Shown here in pieces: positions 14,311 through 22,828 of a stretch of DNA of 39,676 bases (positions are counted from its first letter, which is position 1; each line of letters starts with the position of its first letter). Both the position numbers and the translations under genes were made by a program. The stretch spans positions 371,379 through 411,054 of the forward strand of contig NW_003546245.1 in assembly GCF_000090795.2 (NCBI RefSeq), given 5' to 3'. The notes below the pieces were generated by a model, which saw only the letters and a program-made list of their open reading frames with translations, ran no database searches and was not told the DNA's origin. This DNA is from Amphimedon queenslandica. Taxonomy: Eukaryota; Porifera; Demospongiae; Haplosclerida; Niphatidae.

Positions 14311-14374
14311 TCTCTCTCTCCCCTCACTCTCTCTCTCTCCCCCCTCTCTCTCTCTCTAGGGTCATCAAGAATGA
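13310..14374 (+). CDS. CDC42SE: CDC42 small effector (SPEC family, CRIB protein)
   Basis: Four exons (13310-13360, 13922-14020, 14086-14178, 14360-14374) give 85 residues, against 79-84 in the human SPEC proteins. It is a tiny adaptor that binds GTP-CDC42 through a CRIB motif and works at the plasma membrane in actin control. The N-terminus [10 protein letters not shown] holds two cysteines (7, 10), where SPEC proteins are palmitoylated. A basic [10 protein letters not shown] follows, then the CRIB core [17 protein letters not shown] (about residues 26-42), and a conserved [10 protein letters not shown] tail segment. The last exon codes for only GHQE and the stop. Introns 1 and 3 end in very long CT runs that abut the acceptor. 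It cannot be assigned to vertebrate paralogue 1 or 2. Confidence 0.93.
13792..13921 (+). repeat. CT-rich microsatellite tract at CDC42SE intron 1 3' splice site
   Basis: About 130 bp of nearly pure pyrimidine (CT, CCT and C runs) run directly into the CTCCAG acceptor at 13921. It produces spurious Ser/Leu/Pro reading frames. Confidence 0.9.
14232..14359 (+). repeat. (CT)n tract at CDC42SE intron 3 3' splice site
   Basis: About 125 bp of TC repeats with short C runs, ending in TCTAG immediately before the 15-bp last exon. Confidence 0.9.
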
Positions 14375-15248
14375 CTTTAGTGCATCTTTAATTTACATTA
14401 CGTTATTGTGTAATTTATTAACTTGAAGATTTTAGCATTCCTATTTGTGACTCTAAAGGGTATGTCCCTGTTCTGTGCCCTTTATTACATGTATTAATGT
14501 TTTGCTGTGATTCTGTACTCCACGCATGTATTGAGTATTCACAAATTTTCCTCATATTATTATTACTATTAATTTATTATTATTATTTCAATTCCTTTCT
14601 TTCTTTCTTTCTCTCTCCCTCTATTTCTCTCTTGTGTGTTAAATTGTTAAACATTATTATCATGTGACTCATTATAAGACAAATTTGTCTCTCCCTTTCC
14701 TTTAAAGGGAAGGGTATAGCCAGCTGCTGCCTACTAAACACCATACACCTGTCACGCTGTTAACAAGACCTTTTTACACTGTACAGACATGAACATAAAA
14801 TGGAGCCATTGGCCCATTGTACTACCTTATACAATAAAAGGCACATTGCCTTCCTTTCCTGCTACAACCACAATTGTCTTGTGTTATTTTAAATTATCAA
14901 TCCAACTGCCCCTTTCCCCTTGTATACAGCAATTACTCTAATAATGTGTGAAGTCCCTCAAGTGGCTATTTACTGAACAAGGAATGATGGCAACAATAAC
15001 AGCATAGTGTTGGTACTAGTAACAATGTCATCATTATAATGATACAAGACAAACAATTGTTGGTACACCACAAATGTATAGTCATGCGTGTACTATATGA
15101 ACTATTGGCATCACTGGAATTCCAGCTGCAGGCAAACGTTGTTATTTAGATAATTCAGAATGTACACAACCGCACCCAATGTCAATAATAGTTATTATTA
15201 TTATACAATTATAAAAATTATTATAAAAATAAAGTTATCGTATATTAA
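14375..15248. other. Tail-to-tail intergenic region (3' UTRs of CDC42SE and the SH2-like gene)
   Basis: 874 bp without a supported ORF. It contains AATAAA signals on the + strand at 14833-14838 and 15228-15233, short TTA/TTC repeats, and a near-palindrome CCCTTTCCTTTAAAGGGAAGGG at 14693-14714 that could fold into a hairpin in the CDC42SE 3' UTR. Confidence 0.5.
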
Positions 15249-16623
15249 TTAATCATCATCGTCATCAATCGTACATCTTCCTGTGCAGACAAAGTTCAGC
15301 GTATATGCACACATGACCAGTATGCCAACTAGTAAAAGAGCAAGGGCTATTATCCAGCCAAATAGGAGCAAGAAAAAGAACCATCCTATAACAAGGACGA
15401 CTGCCATGCAGGGACCTGCTTTGTGTGGCTTGTACCATTGACCGCGTGGATCCGTGTGACATAATCTCCAGCAACAGCCGTGGTGCACTTCTGGAGAGAA
15501 AGAAAGGAGAAGGCATAAGGTAGTATCATAGTGAAGATGAAAGTAAAAGATAACTGAATGCAATTGAATAAAATAAACAAAATACACAGATGTAAATATT
15601 AATGATATTATACTTCATAATATTTACCAGATTCAGGTACAGTGTTGTAGTCGGATTCCCTCTGTAGAGAATTTGTCAGTGTCGCATTTTGTAATCTTCT
15701 TAGAGTCGGTCTTATGGGTACAATGAATGGCAGCTGCTTTCGTGGTGCCTCCTATCATAAAATGCAATAATATACACACACTCCATTCAACAACTCACTG
15801 GGTATTTTTGAGCGGGAACATATTCAGGTGGAACTTCTTGACTTATTGATATTGAGTCAGAGGACAAAAAGTCGGTGTCTGTTGTGGAATAAAATAAATG
15901 CATTTTTTATAGAGTAAATTCTTGTAAATTATTTATTAATCCTATAGCATGATAAGCATTTTGTGTGTCCCTCCTTCCTTATCAGTGGCCATACCTTCAT
16001 CACTATCAAAATCAAATATTGGAGACAATTTTGTGCTTAGCTCCTCCTCGACGGCTAAAATCCCATCTTCTAGAGATTTAAATTTACCTTGCTATGGGAA
16101 AGAAAGGAGACAATACACATATTGATAATAGCGAGAGAAAAGATCATGGACGTACAATTCCTTCTACAAATACTTCTCTTTCACCAGTCAGACCCATAGC
16201 ATAATGCTTAAACACTAGTCCTTCTGGTTCGCTATAATTTGAAACATAAGATATATTTTAGAATGATGATGGTCCTACTCAAATCTAATGACAAGTTGGT
16301 AGCTTTGTGGATCGTGGAAATGAGATACCAAGTACGTGGCATGTTTTCCATGCTGTCTCAGTAAATCCTCTGACTGCTGGCTGGAGAAATCATCAAATAT
16401 GAACCTAGAGAGAAAAAGTAATTTTTAAAATAATTTCAACTTTCTTGCCTGGCACTGCTTGGTCTTCTGATACGTTTTGTGTGTCCTTTTCTTCTCCTTT
16501 TCACTTCCACCTCATCCCCTGACTGACCTCCATCCGACAACAATGTCTTATGTAACTGGGTAGCTATTTTAAAAGCTTATAAAATGCATTCATTTAAAAT
16601 AGCTTACCTTTGTCGTCCATCAT
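15249..16623 (-). CDS. Putative membrane-anchored protein with a divergent SH2-like domain (no FLVR arginine)
   Basis: I do not recognise a named orthologue. Exons 16623-16608, 16527-16449, 16404-16279, 16231-16156, 16091-15995, 15878-15799, 15751-15628 and 15490-15249 give 279 residues. A basic stretch (KRRRKGHTKRIRR, about 15-27) is followed by residues about 33-115 that line up with an SH2 fold: SSQQSEDLLRQHGKHATYLV, YQLVIRF, LVFKHYAMG, VFVEGIQGKFKSLEDG. These parallel SREEAEELL..GK.GTFLVR, Y.LSVR, VKHYRI and the F.SL.EL stretch of SH2 domains. The phosphotyrosine-binding FLVR arginine appears as Ser59 (YLVS). An acidic/Ser-rich linker with VPPEYVP follows. The C-terminus has a Cys/His patch (HHGCCWRLCH) and about 40 hydrophobic residues (about 228-267, two helices or a hairpin), ending in IDDDDD. 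Two exon borders are soft: the exon-2 acceptor and a GC donor at 16448. The SH2 call is by pattern only. Confidence 0.6.
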
Positions 16624-16729
16624 CGGTAGAGTACCAACTATTAGAGGCAATACGGTTTTATGTGCCCGCCTACCCACGTGGATCAACGTGGGTATTACAG
16701 GAAAGAGGCAAGGCCAATTAAAGGCTATA
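16624..16729. promoter_or_regulatory. Bidirectional promoter, SH2-like gene / LSM7, with E-box in an inverted repeat
   Basis: 106 bp between divergent ATGs (16623 - and 16730 +). It contains a CACGTG E-box at 16675-16680 within an 8-bp inverted repeat, ACCCACGT (16672-16679) and ACGTGGGT (16686-16693), separated by six bases. The role is inferred from position. Confidence 0.5.
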
Positions 16730-17231
16730 ATGGCAGCATCGGTAACAATTATCTCGCTTTTTATAATCATTTTTATATCGATCTTTTTGACTTGCAGGCA
16801 CCTCCTGATAAGAAAAGGCGAGAGACCCTCTTGAGTGCAGAACTAGGCAAATACCTTGACAAGAGAATTAGAGTTAAATTCCAAGGAGGAAGAGAAAGCA
16901 AGTTTTAAAAATAACAATTAATTGCATTATAGTTCTTTATGGTGACAGCTAGTGGCATATTGAAAGGCTACGATCAACTCCTCAACCTTGTACTGGATGG
17001 TGCTATTGAATACTTGCAAGGTACCTCAAACCACGCCTGTCACTTTTATAAATTAATGAGTTGCCCACCCACCAATTAAAATTTTTAGACCCAAAGGATC
17101 AATTTAAGTTGACAGACGAGACTCGTTCTCTTGGTCTCGTGGTCTGCCGTGGAACAGCTGTGGTGCTAATATGTCCAGCAGACACTATGGAGCCTATTGC
17201 TAATCCATTCTTACAACAAGAGCCATCTTAA
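16730..17231 (+). CDS. LSM7: U6 snRNA-associated Sm-like protein LSm7
   Basis: Exons 16730-16741, 16798-16897, 16949-17020 and 17089-17231 give 108 residues (human about 103). It is a subunit of the LSm1-7 ring (cytoplasmic mRNA decapping and decay) and the LSm2-8 ring (nuclear U6 snRNA). Residues AELGKYLDKRIRVKFQGGRE and SGILKGYDQLLNLVLDGAIEY form the Sm1 motif, and LGLVVCRGTAVVLICPADTMEPI the Sm2 end, both very close to human LSM7. The first exon codes for only MAAS. The second intron uses a GC donor (GAAA|GCAAGT). It is convergent with dUTPase: 79 bp separate the stop codons. Confidence 0.95.
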
Positions 17232-17310
17232 GAACAAATAATGTATTATTTAATGGACAAACATGTTTGGATAGTAATGTACTGTATCAGTCTCTCTTAT
17301 TATTATTGTT

Positions 17311-18445
17311 TTAGTTTTTTCCTGTTGAGCCAAATCCTCCAGAGCCTCGCTCTGTTGAATCCAAATTCTGTATAATGGAATAGTTTGATGTCACATGTGT
17401 TGTAATATATTTCTTGTTACTCACATCAACTTCTTCAATGCCTGCTATCAGGATTCGTTCTAATATCAGTTGAGCTATTCTGTCACCTTTATGAACTACG
17501 TGTGTGTGTTAACTTTTAGGCACTTGTTCTCATTGACTGACCTTGATAATCTACCTTAGACAGATTGAACATAATGACACCAACATTACCACGGTAATCT
17601 CTATCAATAACACCAGCTGGAGTGGAGGGAAAGAGGTGTAATAACAAAACTATAGAAGACTATTGATGTAATAACTATTTTAAAAACCAGTCTTGTAGGC
17701 TAGATTTTACTCAACAAAATCCGCCCCTTGCATGCTTGTTCACATCTTGAGGCGTAGTCAAGGTATCTTGTTTACACCCACAGGTGTCAAAAACCCATCT
17801 TTCAATAATGCAATATTACCACTTACCTCCAATATCAATGTGATGCTTCCATGCTAATCCTGAACGTGGAGCTACAAGAAAAAGATGCCATTAATTATAT
17901 AATAATAATGATAATGATCAAGTTACCGATTCTTCCATAACAGTAAGGAGGGAGGGCTATGGCTATGTCCGTTTTAACGACTGCTTTGCCTTCAGCTGGA
18001 ACTACAGTTTCATATGCACTGGGAAAGAAAGAAACATCAAACCAAACACTTCACAATAATGTTATAAAAGTATTGTTAATTATTTCATGTGGGGTCAGTA
18101 ACATGTTTGGATTGGGATAAAAAATAACAAACATTGTACCAACCTGTACAAATCATAGCCAGCTGCTTCAGAGGAGCCTCTTGTTGGCAGATAAGCGTAC
18201 TCTGTTAGTTTCATGACCCTCAGTGGGACAGTAGAGTTGCTGTCTCCATTAGAGTGCTCGACTGAATTGCTGTCTCCATTAGAGTGCTCGACTTTGAGCC
18301 TTTTAGTAGCTGAATTATCAACACAGTCAGTAACAAGAGCCATAGTAGTAGTGATGGGGAGGTGTAGATTCAGGAACTGAAGAGATAGAGATCTTGATCT
18401 ACTACACACTATTCGTGGTATCATAAGGCATGAAATCACACCCAC
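17311..18445 (-). CDS. DUT: dUTP diphosphatase (dUTPase)
   Basis: Hydrolyses dUTP to dUMP and pyrophosphate, keeping uracil out of DNA; a homotrimer. Exons 18343 (or 18445)-18144, 18018-17927, 17871-17827, 17616-17542, 17486-17425 and 17367-17311 give 176 residues from the ATG at 18343, or 210 from 18445. All five family motifs are present: [71 protein letters not shown]. The N-terminal part before motif I contains an exact duplication of the decapeptide [10 protein letters not shown]. The 34-residue in-frame extension from 18445 has several Arg, Ser and hydrophobic residues and no Asp/Glu, so it could be a mitochondrial presequence. The TATGAT-like sequence just before it does not settle which start is used. 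Confidence 0.95.
18238..18297 (-). repeat. Exact 2 x 30-bp tandem duplication in the dUTPase N-terminal exon
   Basis: The 30-bp unit around CTGTCTCCATTAGAGTGCTC occurs at 18238-18267 and again at 18268-18297 in frame, duplicating ten residues ahead of catalytic motif I. Confidence 0.9.
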
Positions 18446-18556
18446 TGAAATTAGAAACTTTGTTCACACTCAATAATTTCTTAATTAGATCTTACTGAAC
18501 AATAACAGCTATAGTTATGAATAATAATATTTATAAATCATTCAGTCTCAAGATTG

Positions 18557-19808
18557 TTAGAGTTTTGTCAAGAGGCCAGAATCAGGAGCTGAGGTCTTAA
18601 CGAGAGGCTGGACTTGTTTGAATTTTGGATGCTTAGAGTCTCCCAACAATTCAAAGAGTACAGACTCGCTAGTGCTGACAAATGCACCACATTGACGCAT
18701 TCTCTAGCAAAGAAAATATATAATAATAGTTATATTTTTTTAATTGTCTAACTTCAAATGCAAAGAACCGATCAACTTGAGAGCGAGAGGAACAACCGTC
18801 AGCAACAACGTGGACATCAAACCCACGCTCTATCAGGTCAAGACAGGTCTGCTGGACACAAACTTGAGTCTAAATAGAAAAATATAAGATAGTAGAAATT
18901 TTGAGATTTTTGGAACTTTAAAAATTCATAAAAAATCCTCATGTGATCAGAATGAGCTCAAACTTTCTACGCAACATAAGTACATGTATATACATCAGAA
19001 AAAATTATAAAAATAAAAAATTCTATACTTTTCGCTTTTGACAAAATTTGGCGAAAGTCCCTGTACTTATAGTACAGGGATTTTTGCCCAATTTTGGAGC
19101 AAATTAAAAATTTCATAAAAAAAATCTAAACTTGATCGGAATGAGCTCAAAGTTTCTATGCAACATAAGTACATTTATATGCATCAGAAAATAATATAAA
19201 AATGAAGAATTCTCTACTTTTCATTTTTGGCAAAATTTGGCCCACGTCCCTGCATTACATTATTATACATAGTCTATTGGTCTTTGGCCAGATTTTTGGG
19301 TAATTTTCATACCTCAATTCCAAACAGTACAACACTTTTCCTGCTGCTTTCTGCTCTAAGAATTTCTTCAACTTCAGGTATAACCATGGAGAACTTAGTT
19401 TTTTCAAAAACTTGTGCTTTAGAAATGTCAATATCTTTAACAGTATTACCAAGCCCTAGCAGCAAAGGCAGCAAGTAAGGACAAGAAGGCAGTGTATTAA
19501 TAATTGATACTACCTTTCGGATATTGCTCTGTCGCTATTACTGGTATTTCAAGTATGTTAGCAGCTTCAACCTTTAAAAGGCTACAATAGTTTATAGTCA
19601 TCACCTTTGATTTGCTCACCATTTTCTTTGCCACTGTAGTTATTTCAGGGAAATACCTAATAATTGGTTGAAATTTCTCTTGCATGTCACACAGAAAGAA
19701 ATAGCAATTGTTGGTGGCCAGACGACCAACATTTCTCAGAACTTGAGCTGCAAAAATAGAAAAAATAAACAAGACTTGCAGCTTTATCAGTTTGTGCTTA
19801 CCTGCCAT
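18557..19808 (-). CDS. ISOC2: Isochorismatase domain-containing protein (ISOC2-like)
   Basis: Exons 19808-19802, 19747-19620, 19571-19514, 19455-19313, 18869-18753 and 18703-18557 give 199 residues, the family size. It is a cysteine-hydrolase-fold protein; the physiological substrate of animal ISOC proteins is unknown to me. The motifs parallel human ISOC2: [99 protein letters not shown], and a C-terminal APDSGLL. The Asp-Lys-Cys triad typical of the superfamily is present (Asp of CDMQ, Lys of EKTKF, Cys of TQVCV). The first exon encodes only MA plus one base. Intron 4 (18870-19312) is filled by the palindromic repeat family. It is head-to-head with TLNRD1. Confidence 0.93.
18893..19262 (-). 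repeat. Two diverged copies of the palindromic ~180-bp repeat (ISOC2 intron 4)
   Basis: The anchor GAGCTCAAACTTTCTACGCA occurs at about 18954 and, with changes, at about 19144. The junction palindrome CCCTGTACTTATAGTACAGGG (one extra T) is at 19059-19079. A third junction near 19248 is degenerate (CCCTGCATTACATTATTATA). This is the oldest-looking of the four arrays by eye. Confidence 0.85.
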
Positions 19809-20093
19809 TTTTTAATGAGCCACGCCTCTTTTGAACACACCTGTTTTATGGGGCGTGGGTCTCTAGATCTAGCAGCTTTGGCTGTTGCTTCTTGTCTTGT
19901 TGTCGTTTTATAGTAAACCACTTGAGTAAACAAATCTCCCGGCTGTCTCCCCTGCAACGAAAAATACGTCTTTTTAGCAGCTTGGCCTGAGAAGAGGAAT
20001 TTTTGTCCTCATTATTTGCTCTTGTTGTTGCTCATTTTGATCAGAACTCTCCTCCATTTTTTGTTGGGTCAGGTTTTATCTCTCAGCTGCAAG
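19809..20093. promoter_or_regulatory. Bidirectional promoter region, ISOC2 / TLNRD1
   Basis: 285 bp between divergent ATGs. Near the ISOC2 end are CCACGCC (about 19821) and GGGGCGTGGG (about 19850), oppositely oriented GC/CACC boxes of the SP/KLF type. The + strand contains an in-frame upstream ATG at 20016 whose 26-residue leucine-rich extension is more likely 5' UTR. Confidence 0.4.
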
Positions 20094-21179
20094 ATGACAT
20101 CAGCCCCTCGCTCTCCTCTCTACATCCTCTCTGCAAGAGAAGTTAGTCGCAGCTGCGAGGAAGCAACAGAACTAATGGAGCTTGTGGCCGAGCTTCTCCT
20201 ACTCCGCTCAGGCTCAAAATCAACCAGAGCACCCCCTCTCCATCCCTTCTCTCTTTCAGATAACTCTTACAGCAAATCCCGTGACGCCATAGTGGCCAAT
20301 ACGAAAGGCCTTGCAATTGCAATCAAGGATTTAACAAGGCAGCTAAAGGACGAGAGTTTTGCAGATGTTGAAAGGACAGTCCGTTCCATTTCGGAGAAAG
20401 TAACAATATTAATAGAAGCAACAAGTCATGCAGCGTACATCACTGCTCTCTCGAGCGACGGGACATCTCCGGCTAAACCGGGACCCATCGATCAATACTC
20501 TTTTGCAAAATCCCGCCTCATTATTTCGAATACGTGCAACAAGTTCTCCAGCGAAAGGGGAAGCACTCTTAGTAACGATGACATGCTTGAACTAACTCAA
20601 ACCATTGCAAGCAACCTGACAATTTTACGCCAAAACTGTCAACAGGCATCAACTGCAGAAAGCATAGGAGAACTAGCTCAGAACCAGTTCAGCGCTTGCG
20701 TGCAAAGTCTTGATGGGACTTCGTCAGCATTTGTGTCATCAGTCAAAGGGTTCCTTACCAGTGGGCGTGGGAGTGACAAAAAGAAAGTGGCCATGTTTAC
20801 TGTTGCTTTGGCAGCTGCTGTTAACAGTGTTGCTGGATTTGCTGCGTTGCCAGAATTTGCAGGTGGTGTTGCTTCCTTTTCTACTGAAGGAGAACAGAAT
20901 CAGACCGAGATGCTAGCCAGAGCAATGTCTGTCGTGAGTGCAAGCGTTCAAATGCTAAACACTGTCACTCAACTGATTGATAATAAGATCGGATCAGCAA
21001 AAAGCCTCAACCTTGGAGAGAAGAAGATTTCAGATGAAAAGCATTGGCAGAGGCTGGTAAGTTGTACTCGTGCAGTTGCTGAATCTTGCAAGATGTTGGC
21101 ATCTTCTATTCGCGAACACACCCCCTTTGTATCACCTCAAGGAACTCCTCCCATCCCCAGAGCAAATCAAACTACTTAG
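20094..21179 (+). CDS. TLNRD1: Talin rod domain-containing protein 1 (intronless)
   Basis: A single uninterrupted ORF of 361 residues from the ATG at 20094; human TLNRD1 (MESDC1) has 362 and is also intronless. It is a talin R7R8-like helical-bundle protein that binds and bundles F-actin. Segments paralleling human TLNRD1: EATELMELVAELLLLRS near the N-terminus, SRDAIVANTKGLAIAIKDL, TSHAAYITALSSDG, KPGPIDQYSFAKSR, FTVALAAAVNSVAGFAALPEF, ARAMSVVSASVQMLN, and CTRAVAESCKMLASSIRE near the C-terminus. The frame could start at 20016 (387 residues), but the added 26 residues are a Leu-rich stretch absent from the family, so I prefer 20094. Being intronless among intron-rich neighbours is consistent with an ancient retrocopy from a talin gene. 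The next gene starts on the same strand 138-330 bp downstream. Confidence 0.85.
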   Translation: MTSAPRSPLYILSAREVSRSCEEATELMELVAELLLLRSGSKSTRAPPLHPFSLSDNSYSKSRDAIVANTKGLAIAIKDLTRQLKDESFADVERTVRSISEKVTILIEATSHAAYITALSSDGTSPAKPGPIDQYSFAKSRLIISNTCNKFSSERGSTLSNDDMLELTQTIASNLTILRQNCQQASTAESIGELAQNQFSACVQSLDGTSSAFVSSVKGFLTSGRGSDKKKVAMFTVALAAAVNSVAGFAALPEFAGGVASFSTEGEQNQTEMLARAMSVVSASVQMLNTVTQLIDNKIGSAKSLNLGEKKISDEKHWQRLVSCTRAVAESCKMLASSIREHTPFVSPQGTPPIPRANQTT

Positions 21180-21509
21180 AATAATTTTGGTAAAGCATAA
21201 AATATATTTATTATTATTATTTTGATTATTAATGTCACTTCTGGTTTCATGCTCATTAAAATATAATTCATTGAATTTGGATGTAGTTATACGGTCTCCG
21301 GATATTCATCTGTCGTAATGCCGAAATTACTCTATTTATTCAAAGTTGGTAATATTAAACAAAAACTAATAACCAAGCCCACTCTGTCACCTCATCAGCA
21401 GATCACCATCAACCTCTCCCAGAGCCTCTCCCTCCTTCAGAAGTGGCTACCATTCAGAAAGCACCCTGACTTTGAAACCCATGTCAAACACTACCTTCTT
21501 TCCCCAAGG
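21180..21509. other. Intergenic / possible 5' extension of SLC25A44
   Basis: Between the TLNRD1 stop and the preferred SLC25A44 ATG (21510). An in-frame ATG at 21318 opens 64 extra codons without a stop, ending LLSPRMETGEM. It is either a long N-terminal extension or open 5' UTR. About 21180-21250 is AT-rich (TTA)n. Confidence 0.5.
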
Positions 21510-22466
21510 ATGGAGACAGGGGAAATGATAGAATGGCACCAACTAGACAAAAAGAAATACTTTATCCTGGCCCCTTCTTTTTTTATGGTAGTACGTGGCC
21601 TAGTGTACCCATTCAACCTCATAAAGACTAGACTCTACATGCAAGAAAAGAAATCAATATACACAGGGACGACCAACGCTTTCATTAAGATAGCCCAGTA
21701 CGAGGGTATATCTGGTCTTTACAGAGGGTTTTTATTTAATTCGTTTGGGTTGGTAGCTGGTCAGGTTTACATTATCACATACGAGCTGGTACGAAGCCGT
21801 CTACATGGTTACCGGACGGAGCTAAAGGGCCTACTGGCGGGCGGTTGTGCTACAGTCATGGGACAAACTGTAACCGTCCCTGTTGACATCATAACCCAGC
21901 ACAGAATGATGGCCGGCCAGTTCAAATATTACACAAAAGGAATGACTCAGTCGACTCAGAACTTACCCACTGCCGTTGATATAGTGAAGGACATAATGAG
22001 ACGAGAGGGTTTTCGAGGATTTTTTAAAGGGTACCACGTCTCTCTGATGACATACGCACCTAACAGTGCACTCTGGTGGTCTTTTTATAGCGGCGCATAT
22101 GAAAAGGCTGTCCAATTTGGACTATTGGACTACTTCCCATTGCCAGTAGTACAATCTGCCACTGGTGTAGTAGCAGCTGTTCTAGCAGCATCAATAACGA
22201 ATCCAATGGATGTATTGAGAACTAGATATCAAGTGAGCTGATACTATTATCAGTCTTTTTATTAACTTTTTGCATTTTAAAAATACTCTATACAGTTAGA
22301 ACAAGATAACACATTCCGTGAAACATGTCGCCAATTCTGGCAGAATGAGGGTATTAGGGGATTCACTAAAGGACTCAGTGCTAGATTAGCGGCCACCATA
22401 CCAACAGCTGCCATTATGGTAACTAGTTACGAGCTCGTTAAGAGACTGAGTCTCAAAGTCAGCTAG
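21510..22466 (+). CDS. SLC25A44: Mitochondrial carrier SLC25A44 (branched-chain amino-acid carrier family)
   Basis: Exons 21510-22232 and 22296-22466 give 297 residues (361 if the ATG at 21318 is used; human 314). It is an inner-membrane solute carrier with three repeats. The start IEWHQLDKKKYF matches the IEWEHLDKKKFYVF start of human SLC25A44, which favours 21510. Carrier signatures: repeat 1 YPFNLIKTRLYMQ with GLYRGFLFNSFGLVAGQVY; repeat 2 VPVDIITQHRMM with GFFKGYHVSLMTYAPNSALWW; repeat 3 NPMDVLRTRYQ with GFTKGLSARLAATIP. SLC25A44 has been linked to mitochondrial import of branched-chain amino acids in mammals; that role here is by homology. The single intron sits right after the third signature. 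It is convergent with TAPT1. Confidence 0.92.
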
Positions 22467-22828
22467 CAGGTCAATGGCTTCCGATTTTATTTATTTTAAA
22501 ATAATAATTATTTTCAGAGAGGCTGTATACAAATTATAATTATCAAAATTAATAATAATTAAATTATTAAAGCTATTATTATTGTTATTAAACATCCTAA
22601 ATTATCGGGTGCAGATGAAAGTAATTCGTGATCTTGAACTACACTGGTCTGGTAGTAAATATTTGGAACCTATAGAAAGGACCCCATACCACCATGATAC
22701 CACATAAAAACCACATATAATATAGCAAGCACATAGTTTCAATCAACTGATGAAGCTCTTGTATTTGCTGTTTGATTATAGTATTGTGAATTACAGAACA
22801 ACATATGCAATATACCATTGGTTATTAA
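22467..22828. other. Tail-to-tail intergenic region, SLC25A44 / TAPT1
   Basis: 362 bp with AT-rich simple sequence (TTATT and AATTAT runs at about 22485-22590) and no supported ORF. It presumably contains both 3' UTRs. Confidence 0.5.

Noticed and set aside
13740..14426. Several Leu/Ser/Pro-rich ORFs on both strands
   Set aside because: They are translations of intronic CT microsatellites of the CDC42SE gene, not genes.
16610..16834. 74-codon plus-strand ORF starting at 16610
   Set aside because: It starts over the divergent gene's first exon and runs through the promoter and LSM7 intron 1. The LSM7 frame with homology starts at 16730.
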